A DNA stretch of 64,000 nucleotides from Aquimarina aquimarini (lineage in GTDB: Bacteria > Bacteroidota > Bacteroidia > Flavobacteriales > Flavobacteriaceae), in the NCBI RefSeq assembly GCF_900299535.1, contig NZ_OMKE01000040.1, positions 1 to 64,000 on the forward strand, written 5' to 3'. Every line of letters begins with the position of its first letter. The first letter of the stretch is position 1. Positions 26,086 through 35,011 of this stretch are shown piece after piece. The notes under the pieces were generated by a model, which was not told the DNA's origin, made no database searches, and saw only the letters and a list, made by a program, of their open reading frames with translations. A program made the translations under genes and the position numbers.

Positions 26086-26499
26086 TCAATGAAGTAAAAA
26101 TGATATAAGGAATAGAACAAATGGTGCTCCAATGGCTATTGTTGGACGAGAGGAAAGAAAAAAGAATGCTGAAGCCGCATAAAGAAATGATCCAGATAGT
26201 ACTAAACTGATGAAATAAATGTTGGAAACTATGATTTCAACATTGAATAGCAGAAGACTGATTAAGGCTCCTGAAATGATTAATCCTATGCTTTGAGTCA
26301 AGTTAAAAGCAATCCAAGCATTCCAAAATATTGAAGTTGAATGTAAACGAAGAGGTTCGCTTTTCATTCTCGTTCTTAGTTCACTATTTACAGGAGACAA
26401 ACCCCCTTCTCGTTTCAATTCTAATAAGGTTACAATACCGTGAAGTATTCCAAGAAACACGTATATTCCTGATCCAATGTAAATTAAAGTAATGTTCAT
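26086..26499 (-). CDS. four-helix integral membrane protein (LIC_13387-like)
   Basis: This 137-residue protein has four hydrophobic helices: residues about 5-25, 58-82, 87-108 and 113-135. The polar loop 'ELKREGGLSPVNSELRTRMKSEPLRLHSTSIFWNAW' resembles small membrane proteins annotated as the LIC_13387 family. It is divergent from a TetR regulator 75 bases away, and paired direct repeats between them suggest direct repression. The transport or modifying role is unknown. It has few charged residues in its helices, so it is not an obvious pump by itself. Confidence 0.7.
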   Translation of the reverse strand: MNITLIYIGSGIYVFLGILHGIVTLLELKREGGLSPVNSELRTRMKSEPLRLHSTSIFWNAWIAFNLTQSIGLIISGALISLLLFNVEIIVSNIYFISLVLSGSFLYAASAFFFLSSRPTIAIGAPFVLFLISFLLH

Positions 26500-26510
26500 A
26501 TGGGATTTAT

Positions 26511-26559
26511 TTAGGCCAAAGGTACTAAATAATTATTAATTAGGTCAATGGTACTAATT
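26511..26559. promoter_or_regulatory. direct-repeat operator between TetR and membrane gene
   Basis: TTAGGCCAAAGGTACTAAAT (26511-26530) and TTAGGTCAATGGTACTAATT (26540-26559) match at 17 of 20 positions, 29 bases apart centre to centre. They lie in the 75-bp divergent intergenic region and are a good candidate for TetR binding. Confidence 0.6.
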
Positions 26560-26574
26560 TTTTATATTTGTGTA

Positions 26575-27192
26575 ATGAAAAAAACAAAAGATAGAATTCT
26601 AGATACCGCTTTAGAGCTATTTAACAACCAAGGTCTTTCGAAAACAACAATAAGGTCTATAGCAAATAAAATGGGAATTAGCCATGGGAATTTGAATTAT
26701 TACTACAAAAAAAGAGAGGAAATTATTGAGGCATTGTATTTTCAATTAGTGAATCGAATTGAAAATACAATGCTACAAATACAAATCGAAAAAACTGATT
26801 TATCTTTGCTCCTAAACATTTCATCTTCTGTTATCACAGATTTTTATGCGTATCGGTTTATATTAATTGATTTTGGCCAAATAATAAGAGAGCATGATAA
26901 AATTAAGGAGCATTATTTACTTTTAAAAGAAGTAAGAGAGCAGCAATTTCTTAACCTTTTAAATCTACTTATAGAAAACAATGTGGTGAGAAGCGAAAAG
27001 CTTCCAAATGAATATCAAAACCTCTTTAAAAGGGTACATATACTGGGCTATTTTTGGATTCCATCCATAGATGTTTTAAATCGAAAAATCACCCAAAAGG
27101 ACGTCAATCAGTATTCAGAAATGATGTCACAGCTTATTTTTCCATATTTAACAACAAAAGGTGTAAAGCAATATTTTTCAATTGTACAATGA
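26575..27192 (+). CDS. TetR-family transcriptional regulator
   Basis: This 205-residue protein is read from ATG 26575 (MKKTKDRILDTALELFNNQG), the usual TetR start. The frame to 26548 adds nine hydrophobic residues. The HTH is 'SKTTIRSIANKMGISHGNLNYYYKKREEII', as in typical TetR N-domains, followed by an all-helical ligand-binding domain. It is divergent from a small membrane protein and is likely its repressor, acting on the direct repeats in between. The ligand is unknown. Confidence 0.92.
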   Translation: MKKTKDRILDTALELFNNQGLSKTTIRSIANKMGISHGNLNYYYKKREEIIEALYFQLVNRIENTMLQIQIEKTDLSLLLNISSSVITDFYAYRFILIDFGQIIREHDKIKEHYLLLKEVREQQFLNLLNLLIENNVVRSEKLPNEYQNLFKRVHILGYFWIPSIDVLNRKITQKDVNQYSEMMSQLIFPYLTTKGVKQYFSIVQ

Positions 27193-27382
27193 TATGAATG
27201 ATTGAAAATTCTTAACGAGTTTTAAACAAACAATTTGTAGTATGACGCACAGTCGAGTCACGCAAAGGAATTACATCCCTACGTTCTCACACAAAAGATT
27301 AACTAAGAATGAAAGAACAATTTCTCGTAATGTCATTGTTAGAAAACCTAGGGGGAAATAACTTCTTTTCTCATAAACGAAA

Positions 27383-27633
27383 AGGACGCATAATGTTCTT
27401 GATTAATAATAAAATGAGATGTGGTTTGAATGATGAAAGTTCGATATATGAATCCGTTCCGTTTGTTTCTCCTACTTCTTTAAAATTCCCAATTGGTATT
27501 CTTGCGCTATCTCCTAAACCGTGATTTACCCAATAAGTAAAAGAGTAAATAAAAAGTCCAATTGAAATTATCAGTCCAAATACAAGCCAATATTTTTTCT
27601 TCTTGCTGTTCTAGCAATTATATATTTTGACAT
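27383..27633 (-). pseudogene. degraded gene for a small single-span membrane protein
   Basis: On the minus strand, ATG at 27633 gives MSKYIIARTA. A shift of frame in the following A-rich stretch then continues KKKYWLVFGLIISIGLFIYS, 'FTYWVNHGLGDSARIPIGNF' and 'KEVGETNGTDSYIE', after which homology-like character is lost before a stop near 27383. The order (Lys-rich start, one membrane helix, WVNHGLGDSARIPIGNF) is that of a small hypothetical protein I have seen in flavobacterial accessory regions. It is broken by at least one frameshift and probably truncated. Confidence 0.5.
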
Positions 27634-27846
27634 AAATTATTTCAATAAAGTGTTTTTTTAATCAGTAAATCATTTTACTTATCATTATTTTCAAATGTTT
27701 TGTCAACGTCAGACTGTCTAAAAACCTTCATTAGTTTTAGTTTTTTAAGATACCCTTTCTTAGCCAGTATATTCGGAATCTTTTGTTGTTTTCTAGATCT
27801 ATTTAGTGACGCTAGAACTGAACTGACGACAAATCACCTTATAAAT

Positions 27847-27884
27847 AAAAAAATCCTTGCTATCTATTGATAACAAGGATTTTG
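27847..27884 (-). terminator. terminator after tRNA-Pro
   Basis: The minus strand reads AATCCTTGTTATC-loop-GATAGCAAGGATT followed by seven T. It lies about 7 bases after the 3' end of tRNA-Pro and resembles the beta-lactamase terminator at 4131-4167. Confidence 0.85.
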
Positions 27885-27890
27885 ATTCTG

Positions 27891-27965
27891 TCGGGGTGGC
27901 AGGATTCGAACCTGCGACCTCCGCGTCCCAAACGCGGCGCGATAACCGGGCTACGCTACACCCCG
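27891..27965 (-). tRNA. tRNA-Pro (anticodon TGG)
   Basis: The gene is 75 bases. Acceptor stem CGGGGTG / CACCCCG, T-arm GCAGGTTCGAATCCTGC and anticodon loop TTTGGGA (anticodon TGG) are all intact. The discriminator is A and CCA is not encoded. It is 18 bases downstream of tRNA-Ser and shares its terminator. Confidence 0.95.
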
Positions 27966-27983
27966 AATCATTAAAAAAAAAAG

Positions 27984-28067
27984 CGGAGAGACAGGGATTC
28001 GAACCCTGGCAACACTTACGCGTTGACAGATTAGCAATCTGCTCCATTACCACTCTGGCACCTCTCC
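27984..28067 (-). tRNA. tRNA-Ser (anticodon GCT)
   Basis: The gene is 84 bases with a long variable arm. Acceptor stem GGAGAGG / TCTCTCC, T-arm CAGGGTTCGAATCCCTG and anticodon loop TTGCTAA (anticodon GCT) are present. The discriminator is G. It is co-transcribed with tRNA-Pro. Confidence 0.95.
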
Positions 28068-28433
28068 GTATAATTTTGTTATGAACGTCGCATTTAATAT
28101 CCCAAATGCGGATGCAAATGTAACTTTTATCAATCTACAATGCAACATTTTTTTGTCATTATTTTTGAATTAATTAAACCTCGTTTTTAAAAACTTGAAA
28201 ATCAGTTTTTTTCTTAACAAATAAATTGAAATGTTTTTTTAATTTATTTGTTAAGAAAACTCTTAAATTTACTTTGTGCTATAGGATTTGATCAAAAAAC
28301 ACTATGTCTTGAAACGGTTTCTAGCCGTAGTAGATTTTCTAATGCATAGAGCGGGTTAACTACTTCTTTTATATATTTGTATACTATTGACCTATTATGT
28401 TTACTTATGAATATTTATAAAAACTATAAAAAA
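28068..28433. other. intergenic region upstream of tRNAs and the next gene
   Basis: No gene was seen in this 366-bp stretch. A pair TTTTTCTTAACAAATAAATT (28208) and AATTTATTTGTTAAGAAAA (to 28258) forms a long AT-rich inverted repeat that could be a bidirectional terminator or regulatory stem between the divergent tRNA and protein transcription units. Confidence 0.5.
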
Positions 28434-30029
28434 ATGAATACAAGATGTCTTCTTGTTCTAGCGTTACTTATCTCAGGTGCTACTTTTGCCCAAAAACCAG
28501 TTTTACTTGAAGACTTTAGTTTTAAAATAGGTGAAAAGTATAAACGTATTAAAAATATAAATACCTATCATGTTGCTTCTGGTAATAGGCTTGTTTCTAT
28601 AAAAAAAGGCCGTAACTCGATGACCATACAACGGTACTCTCTAGATGACTTAAAAGAAGAGATAAAAAAAAGACAGGTTGTAGAAGATAAAGGGAATTTT
28701 GAAACGGTCATGAAACTAGGGTCAAAAGCGGTTATTTTTTATTCTATAAAAGATAGAGCATATGCACAAAAAGTATCCCTTACTGGAATTGTAGTAGAAA
28801 AACCGATTCAGTTGATCAATGACAAAGAAAACATAAATAGAGATTTTGGTTTTAAGAGCACTTATGGTTTTGATGCAGGAGGAAGGATAAACAAGTTTGC
28901 ATTCAAAAAATCATCAGACGGAAAAAAATTACTTGTTGTTTTTAGAGTAGCAACAGCAGAAAGTAAAGGAGATAAAGTAGGTATAGCGGTTTATAGTGAT
29001 GATCTCAAACTGATTTGGAGACGAAAAGTAACAATGCCATATGCGTCTGAAAATATGCAAAATGAGAATTTTGCTATAGATAATGAAGGAAATTTTTATA
29101 TGACAGCCTCTATTTTTAATATAGATGGCGAGAAGAAAAGTAAACTTGAAAACACGTATCGTACAGAGGTTTTTAAAATCACAGAAAACGGAAAAGAGGT
29201 AATAAAGAGTAAAATCAATATAACAGGAAAATCGATTATAGATGCAGCGATAGAAGTAAATGGAGCTGGAAAAGTAAAAGTTGCAGGTTTTTATGCCAAT
29301 AATGAAAACAAAGCAGAGGTATCGGGTGTTTTTTCTGCATCCTTATCTGATGAAGGTAAAGTAACTACTATTTCAAAAAGTGATATTCCTTTAGAGACCT
29401 TGCAAGATCTTGCACAAAAGAGAGAAGCACGAATAAACGAAGGAACTCAAAAAGATACAGATATAAATGATCTTGAAAAGTTGAAAATTAACGATGTTAT
29501 GTTTAATAGCGATGGTAGCACAACTTTATTAGGAGAACAACGCTATGCAGAGTCATTTACTACCTCAAGTTCTTCTGGTTCTAGGACTACTTATAAGTAT
29601 TATTATAGAGATATTTTTGTGTTTAAGCTACGATCTGATAATACCATTGCTTGGATGCATAAGTTGCCTAAGTACCAAATGGGAACTGTAGGCAAAAGGA
29701 GTATGTCATATTTGAGTTTTAAAGATAATGGTAAGATTTATTTGTTCTTTATAGATGATTTTACCAATCTAAAAAGATCATTTGATGAAACACCTGCTAA
29801 ATATTTTGATGGAAAAAAAGAATTTATATACCTCACATCATATGTTATAGATGAAACTACAGGAGAAACTACCAAAGAAGCTATTCTTACTGGAAGTGAT
29901 ATAAGAAACTCTAGATTAGATGTTATGGAGCTTACAAAGGCTGCAACGCTACCTAACAAAGAAATGATCTTAGAAGCACATGATGGTAAAAAAAGTAATT
30001 TATTACTTAAGATTTCTCCAGTAAAATAA
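28434..30029 (+). CDS. large exported protein, unknown function
   Basis: This protein of about 531 residues starts at ATG 28434 (MNTRCLLVLALLISGATFAQ, signal peptide). The frame to 28377 only adds 19 residues upstream. The body has repeated beta-rich stretches such as 'GGRINKFAFKKSSDGKKLLVVFRVA', 'IAVYSDDLKLIWRRKVTMPY' and 'NFAIDNEGNFYMTASIF', which suggest a beta-propeller or similar solenoid without a named family. It looks like a conserved flavobacterial periplasmic or surface protein. It is convergent with the methyltransferase gene that follows, 19 bases stop to stop. Confidence 0.7.
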   Translation: MNTRCLLVLALLISGATFAQKPVLLEDFSFKIGEKYKRIKNINTYHVASGNRLVSIKKGRNSMTIQRYSLDDLKEEIKKRQVVEDKGNFETVMKLGSKAVIFYSIKDRAYAQKVSLTGIVVEKPIQLINDKENINRDFGFKSTYGFDAGGRINKFAFKKSSDGKKLLVVFRVATAESKGDKVGIAVYSDDLKLIWRRKVTMPYASENMQNENFAIDNEGNFYMTASIFNIDGEKKSKLENTYRTEVFKITENGKEVIKSKINITGKSIIDAAIEVNGAGKVKVAGFYANNENKAEVSGVFSASLSDEGKVTTISKSDIPLETLQDLAQKREARINEGTQKDTDINDLEKLKINDVMFNSDGSTTLLGEQRYAESFTTSSSSGSRTTYKYYYRDIFVFKLRSDNTIAWMHKLPKYQMGTVGKRSMSYLSFKDNGKIYLFFIDDFTNLKRSFDETPAKYFDGKKEFIYLTSYVIDETTGETTKEAILTGSDIRNSRLDVMELTKAATLPNKEMILEAHDGKKSNLLLKISPVK

Positions 30030-30048
30030 AATTAGAGTATTAGATGTT

Positions 30049-31233
30049 TTATGCAGTCTTTTTACAGCAGATCACCTTTTTATTATTATCCATATCTGTT
30101 GTAAAAAACAGGTAGGTGTCACCACCATCCTTAATTTTTAGCTTTTTGCGTAGAGTAGCTACGCTCTCTGGGAAGTTACGTGTTGTAATATTCGCTTTAG
30201 TAATACCTGTCTTAGAGAGTGTTTTTTTGTGATATGGATATACTGCGATAATTTCAAACTTTCTTCCTGGAAAATCAATAACCTGATCAGAAGTATATAG
30301 ATGTGAATTGATATGCAATTTTTTTATTCCAAAAGCTTGTGCGATACTCAAAAAACCGCCACTTTTTAAAATAGCAGTATTTGGTTCATAAAGATAAGTC
30401 ATGGGAGAAGCTAAATTAATAGATTGTTTAGCTTCATCTTTTGAAAAAAACGAAAACTCTTGTTGTTTGTCTTTTTGAATATTAACCGTCTTTATTTTGA
30501 AATCACCTATAAAATTTTGATCCAAAATCCATATTAATTCTTTGACCTCATTATCTACAGCAACAATATGAATTTCTTTTACTTTTTTTAATGCTTTAAT
30601 TCCTATTTGTATATCTAGTAGAGGAGAGGTTTTGATTAAGATATGCTTGCTTTTTTCAAAAAAGAAATCTAGATTGTCTGGAACATTGGGCAAGCAATCT
30701 TCTAGAAAAAACACTTTACCTTTGCTATCGTGCCTTCTAGAAGGATCAATATAAATCCAGTCTACAGAATTATAATTAGTAAGAATTTGTAACCCATCAC
30801 CAGTGATTGTTTTGATAGTATTCTGTTTGAGTATTTTAAAATTATGTGTAGCTACTTTGCTTAATTCAGGGTTTAACTCACAGTGGATTACCTGTGTTAC
30901 CTGTTTCGAAAAAAAATAATCATCAATTCCTAAGCCACCAGTAAGATCAATAAGTGTACTACCTGATACCAAATTACTTTTATAAAGAGCCGTAGCCTCA
31001 GAAGAAGTTTGCTCAAGATTGAGCGTAGGAGGGTAATAGATCCCTTTTTTATTATACCATGTGGGTAGCTTCTTTTTTGCTTTGCGTTTCCCTTGAATTT
31101 GTTGTGCGAGTTCTTTTGCCGAAATACCTTTAAAAGGGCTTCCTTTTAAAATCAAAGTGCTTAAATTAGTAGAACTGTCAGAGTTTTCAGAAATAAACTC
31201 CTGTACTTCTTTATGTATAAGTAGCGGATTCAA
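30049..31233 (-). CDS. THUMP-like domain class I SAM-dependent methyltransferase
   Basis: This 394-residue protein has a methyltransferase core with the SAM-binding loop 'STLIDLTGGLGIDDYFFSKQ', then 'VIHCELNPELSKVATHNF' and 'DWIYIDPSRRHDSKGK'. The C-terminal part ('LKIKDGGDTYLFFTTDMDNNKKVICC') fits the THUMP-like domain found in these Bacteroidota enzymes. The likely substrate is RNA. The start codon is TTG at 31233, directly abutting the TAA of the upstream transporter gene. The in-frame codon before it is that stop, so no ATG is available near the N-terminus. Translation is probably coupled to the upstream gene. Confidence 0.85.
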   Translation of the reverse strand: MNPLLIHKEVQEFISENSDSSTNLSTLILKGSPFKGISAKELAQQIQGKRKAKKKLPTWYNKKGIYYPPTLNLEQTSSEATALYKSNLVSGSTLIDLTGGLGIDDYFFSKQVTQVIHCELNPELSKVATHNFKILKQNTIKTITGDGLQILTNYNSVDWIYIDPSRRHDSKGKVFFLEDCLPNVPDNLDFFFEKSKHILIKTSPLLDIQIGIKALKKVKEIHIVAVDNEVKELIWILDQNFIGDFKIKTVNIQKDKQQEFSFFSKDEAKQSINLASPMTYLYEPNTAILKSGGFLSIAQAFGIKKLHINSHLYTSDQVIDFPGRKFEIIAVYPYHKKTLSKTGITKANITTRNFPESVATLRKKLKIKDGGDTYLFFTTDMDNNKKVICCKKTA

Positions 31234-32322
31234 TTATAAATCTTTGGTTAGTGTTTTTACAATCTTGTATTCTGATAAAAATTCTTTGGCAATTACTTTG
31301 ATTGCGGTATAAAAAGGTACAGCCACGATAAGCCCACCTATCCCAAATAATAATCCAAAAATAAGAATAGCAAGAAAAATTTCTAATGGATGAGATTTTA
31401 CACTATTACCAAAAATTAAAGGTTGATTCAGGAAATTATCTATAAGCTGAATAATAAGATATCCTATTAAAATATAGGTAAGTTTAGGTAGAATTACAGA
31501 TTGAAAATCAAACCCCAAATTACTTGTAATGGCCAATATAAGTACAAAAATACCACCAAATAAAGGCCCTATATAAGGGATAAGATTAAAAATAGCTGCG
31601 ATCAAAGCAACAGCAATCGCATTATGAACGCCAAATACCAATAAAAGTATAGTATACAAAACAAATAGAATAAAAATCTGTAATAATAAACCTACAAAAT
31701 AACGAGAAAGTAAATCCTTGATTTTGGTAAATGCTCTCATAAATTTATTCTCATCTTGCTTTTTTGCAAATACCAAAAGGCTATTTTCTAGTAGGAGACT
31801 ATCTTTTAGTAAAAAGAAAGAAATAAATAATACAGAGAATAAACCAATTAAAACGGCTCCAAAACCACTTAAAAAAGAATTAATAGCGTTAGGAATTGCT
31901 TTGAGATCAAAAAACTGCATGAGATCGGTTTGTTTGATCAATTCTATAATATTTAGTTTATTTATATTAAAATAATTACTTACTTCACTATTAAATCTAT
32001 TAAGATCATCTCCTAGCTGATTGATATCAATAGAGCCAATTAATTGACCCTGCTCACTTACTATAGGAACAAATAGCATGAAAATACTTAAGAACAACCC
32101 TATAACAATAAATAGTGTAGTTACTACAGCCAATGTGTTATTAAATTTGAGCCTTTTTTTAAGAAAAAGAACCAGAGGCCTTCCCATTAATGAAATTATA
32201 GAGGCAAATGCAATGTAAATAAGAACAGACTGTATTTTATAGAGGAACCATAGTAAACCCAATACACCTATGATAACGGCTACTGCTCTCAAAATTCCAT
32301 AAGCAATTGTTTTTGAATTCAT
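31234..32322 (-). CDS. AI-2E family transporter (PerM-like)
   Basis: This 362-residue inner-membrane protein has about eight transmembrane helices arranged as in the AI-2E/PerM (PF01594) family. An N-terminal helix pair ('GVLGLLWFLYKIQSVLIYIAFASIISL') and a large polar segment are followed by 'FNLIPYIGPLFGGIFVLILAI' and 'IFGLLFGIGGLIVAVPFYTAIKVI', the family hallmark. Members export small molecules or act as Na+/H+ antiporters; the substrate cannot be assigned. Its stop directly abuts the TTG start of the methyltransferase. Confidence 0.9.
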   Translation of the reverse strand: MNSKTIAYGILRAVAVIIGVLGLLWFLYKIQSVLIYIAFASIISLMGRPLVLFLKKRLKFNNTLAVVTTLFIVIGLFLSIFMLFVPIVSEQGQLIGSIDINQLGDDLNRFNSEVSNYFNINKLNIIELIKQTDLMQFFDLKAIPNAINSFLSGFGAVLIGLFSVLFISFFLLKDSLLLENSLLVFAKKQDENKFMRAFTKIKDLLSRYFVGLLLQIFILFVLYTILLLVFGVHNAIAVALIAAIFNLIPYIGPLFGGIFVLILAITSNLGFDFQSVILPKLTYILIGYLIIQLIDNFLNQPLIFGNSVKSHPLEIFLAILIFGLLFGIGGLIVAVPFYTAIKVIAKEFLSEYKIVKTLTKDL

Positions 32323-32389
32323 AATTCTTATGATATGATTTATAATAAAAAACTAAAGTACAAAAATGAGCGATAAGAAAAATAGAGGA

Positions 32390-32842
32390 TTAATTGATAT
32401 CAATATCACCAAGAGCGTATGTATCATTAATTTTCAAAAATGCAAAGTATATTGTTTTTTGAGCATTTGATGAGTTAAAGTTAAGTTTCCAGACATACCA
32501 TTGCCCTTCACTTTCTTTATCAGTAATAAACTCTACAAATTCATAAGAACCATATTTTTGCAGGCTTCGTATTTTATTATACATGTATTGTAGTTGTTCT
32601 GCTTCTTCTGTATTCTCAGAATTGTATGTGTCCTTCCATTTTCTGGTTGCATCTGTACCACGATAAATAACGTAGGGTGCCAGATCTGCATAAGTTCCTT
32701 TATCAGATAATTCAAAAATAGAAACTAATGTTTCTTTTACCTGAGTATCTATTTTTTTATCCTGTGCATTAGAAATAAAAGAGAACATAAAAAGACATAT
32801 AATAGTGTTTATTTTTTTTAGATTTTTTAAACTGTAAATCAT
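32390..32842 (-). CDS. exported hypothetical protein
   Basis: This 150-residue protein has a signal peptide ending at FISNAQ. The mature domain ('KETLVSIFELSDKGTYADLAPYVIYRGTDATRKW', 'GQWYVWKLNFNSSNAQKTIYFAFLKINDTYALGDID') has the size and strand pattern of an NTF2-like fold, though I cannot confirm the family. It is well placed as a conserved gene, 50 bases from a tRNA/rRNA methyltransferase gene and 68 bases from the transporter. Confidence 0.65.
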   Translation of the reverse strand: MIYSLKNLKKINTIICLFMFSFISNAQDKKIDTQVKETLVSIFELSDKGTYADLAPYVIYRGTDATRKWKDTYNSENTEEAEQLQYMYNKIRSLQKYGSYEFVEFITDKESEGQWYVWKLNFNSSNAQKTIYFAFLKINDTYALGDIDIN

Positions 32843-32891
32843 AGTTTTTTATGGTTTTAAGTTATTATTATATTTAATTTTTTAGATGGTG

Positions 32892-33401
32892 TTACAAATA
32901 TTGCTTTGTAATCTCATATAGTGCAATACCAGTAGCTGTGGCTACATTCATACTACTATTATTACCATACATATTGATGTGTATACTTTGGTTAACTAAT
33001 GATAATAACTCATCAGAGACTCCAAAGTTTTCTTCACCAATAACAAGTGCAATTTTTTCATCAACACCTATTTTATATTGAGAAACAGGAATACTTGTAT
33101 CAGTAATTTCTAGCGCAAGTAATGTATATCCTTTAGATATAAACTCTTGCGCAATGGCTATAGAGTCATCTTCTTGATGATAGGGTATAATCTCATGAGT
33201 AGATCTAGAGGTACGTTGCATACGTTTGCTTACAACGGTAATATCTTCGCCACAAAAATAGATCTGTTCTACAGCAAAGCTATCGGCAATTCTAAAAATA
33301 CTACCAATATTTGCGGGAGAATTTACGCTGTCACATATGAGGGTAACAGGAAATTGTTTTTTTACAAACGGTTTGTGGTGATGGTGTAGTTGTATAGACA
33401 T
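32892..33401 (-). CDS. TrmH/SpoU-family RNA 2'-O-methyltransferase
   Basis: This 169-residue protein has the three SPOUT motifs: 'SPANIGSIFRIADSFAV' (motif 1), 'IALVIGEENFGVSDELL' (motif 2) and 'HINMYGNNSSMNVATATGIALYEI' (motif 3, knot). It is a minimal catalytic domain without an N-terminal extension, like TrmL/TrmH-like enzymes that methylate ribose in tRNA or rRNA. The exact nucleotide is not predictable. Its start overlaps the stop of the DUF4159 gene by one base, so the two are coupled. Confidence 0.9.
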   Translation of the reverse strand: MSIQLHHHHKPFVKKQFPVTLICDSVNSPANIGSIFRIADSFAVEQIYFCGEDITVVSKRMQRTSRSTHEIIPYHQEDDSIAIAQEFISKGYTLLALEITDTSIPVSQYKIGVDEKIALVIGEENFGVSDELLSLVNQSIHINMYGNNSSMNVATATGIALYEITKQYL

Positions 33402-34048
33402 TAATTCTCGAAAGCGTATTTAATAATATTGGCTCCCATTTTAAGAGCTTTAGTACGAACCTCCTCAGGGTCATTATGTACTTCGGGGTTTTCCCAACCA
33501 TCTCCCAGATCGCTCTCAAATGTAAATAATAGTACCAATCTGTTTTCATGAATAATACCCAATGCCTGCGGCCTTTTTCCGTCATGTTCATGAATCTTAG
33601 GAAGCCCTTGTGGGAAACTGTATTTTGTTGAGAAGATAGGGTGAGCAACAGGTAATTCTACCAATTCTTTATCAGGAAATACCTTGATTAGCTCTTTTCG
33701 AATATAAGGCTCCATTCCATAATTATCATCAATATGCAAAAAGCCACCACTCAACAGGTAATTTCTTAGGTTTTCAGCATCCACATCAGTAAAAAAAACA
33801 TTACCATGCCCTGTCATATGTATATATGGATATTGAAACATATCTACACTTTCGGGTTTTACTGTTTTGGGTTTACTACTTATTGCAGTATTTATATTTT
33901 GATTACAAAATGATATTAGATTAGGCAATGCAGTAGGGTTACTATACCAATCGCCACCTCCATTATATTGTAAAATAGCAATATCCTGCCCATATATTGA
34001 CATAACTGCCAAAAAAAAGAAGAGATAGCCCGTAAGTTTTATCATCAT
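33401..34048 (-). CDS. DUF4159 domain protein, exported
   Basis: This 215-residue protein has a short signal peptide (MMIKLTGYLFFFLAVMSIYGQ). The DUF4159 core includes 'QYNGGGDWYSNPTALPNLISFCNQNI', 'YPYIHMTGHGNVFFTDVDAENLRNYLLSGGFLHIDDNYG' and 'RLVLLFTFESDLGDGWENPEVHNDP'. The family is widespread in Bacteroidota and has a flavodoxin/GATase-like fold but no known reaction. It is the first gene of a pair with a TrmH-type methyltransferase. Confidence 0.88.
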   Translation of the reverse strand: MMIKLTGYLFFFLAVMSIYGQDIAILQYNGGGDWYSNPTALPNLISFCNQNINTAISSKPKTVKPESVDMFQYPYIHMTGHGNVFFTDVDAENLRNYLLSGGFLHIDDNYGMEPYIRKELIKVFPDKELVELPVAHPIFSTKYSFPQGLPKIHEHDGKRPQALGIIHENRLVLLFTFESDLGDGWENPEVHNDPEEVRTKALKMGANIIKYAFEN

Positions 34049-34084
34049 ATCCGTCTAAAAATAAAGCTTAAAAGTACTAAAATT

Positions 34085-34810
34085 ATGCAGATGTTACAGA
34101 AGCTTATGATGGTATTAACGCTTATTTTTTGGATAAGTAGTGCTGCTCAACAGCACAATAAACCAATCATACTATTAGAATTGTTTACTTCGCAGGGGTG
34201 TAGTAGTTGTCCTCCTGCTGATGAATTATTGGGTGAAATAAAGAAAAATTATAAAGATCAAAATGTATTTGTAGTATCGTATCATGTAGATTATTGGAAT
34301 AGATTGGGATGGAAAGATCCATTTAGTTTACCAATATTTAGTGAATATCAAAGAGCATATGCGCAACGATTTGAAAGTAGATCAATATATACCCCCCAAT
34401 TAGTTGTAAACGGAAGCGAACATTTTACAGGTTCTGATTCTTATAAATTGGATAAAGCCTTAAAAAAATATTCTAAAACAAAAACAGAAGCCTCTATTTT
34501 GATAAAAAATATACAACGAGAGCCATCTCATGTTATTTTTAATTATAAAGTAGATAAACCATCATTAGATAGGATTTCTTGGGTATTGGTTGTCGATAAG
34601 CGGATTACTAAAGTAGCAAGGGGAGAAAACCGTAGTAAAACTTTGATAAATACAAACATTGCTGCAAATGGTATTGTTACAAAAGAACAATCGGCAAAAG
34701 TATCTATAAGTATCCCAAATTGGGTTTCAAAAAATGATCAACTTTCTATAATTGGATACGTACAGAGCAATACGATGAGAGTCATAGGCGCTACAAAAAT
34801 TGAGCTATAA
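34085..34810 (+). CDS. DUF1223 thioredoxin-fold exported protein
   Basis: This 241-residue protein has a signal peptide (ending near ISSAAQ) and the DUF1223 signature 'IILLELFTSQGCSSCPPADELLGEI', a CxxC-containing thioredoxin-like start. 'VVSYHVDYWNRLGWKDPF' and 'SIYTPQLVVNGSEHFTGSD' follow. It probably carries out or assists thiol chemistry in the periplasm. The start is ATG 34085 (MQMLQK) or ATG 34091. It is divergent from the DUF4159 gene by 36 bases. Confidence 0.88.
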   Translation: MQMLQKLMMVLTLIFWISSAAQQHNKPIILLELFTSQGCSSCPPADELLGEIKKNYKDQNVFVVSYHVDYWNRLGWKDPFSLPIFSEYQRAYAQRFESRSIYTPQLVVNGSEHFTGSDSYKLDKALKKYSKTKTEASILIKNIQREPSHVIFNYKVDKPSLDRISWVLVVDKRITKVARGENRSKTLINTNIAANGIVTKEQSAKVSISIPNWVSKNDQLSIIGYVQSNTMRVIGATKIEL

Positions 34811-35011
34811 TTTATACACTTCATTCATATTTTATTGTTTAAAATAAAGAGCATAAAAATAATTGTTTTTTTATGTAACATTCTATTTGCATTGATCACT
34901 AATAGAGAAAGTTACTGTTGTTTTATGCTGTGCAATAAGTTGTGAGTAGTATAAGGTTGACTCTATAAACTTATTCTCATAGTATAACTAATTATCAAAA
35001 CAAAATTATAG

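Noticed and set aside
27309..27524. 71-codon plus-strand frame after the TetR gene
   Set aside because: It lies antisense to the recognisable remains of a small membrane-protein gene and shows no protein-like motif.
27799..28084. Open frames on both strands over the tRNA pair
   Set aside because: They are read through tRNA-Pro and tRNA-Ser, which are intact; the apparent proteins are translations of tRNA sequence.
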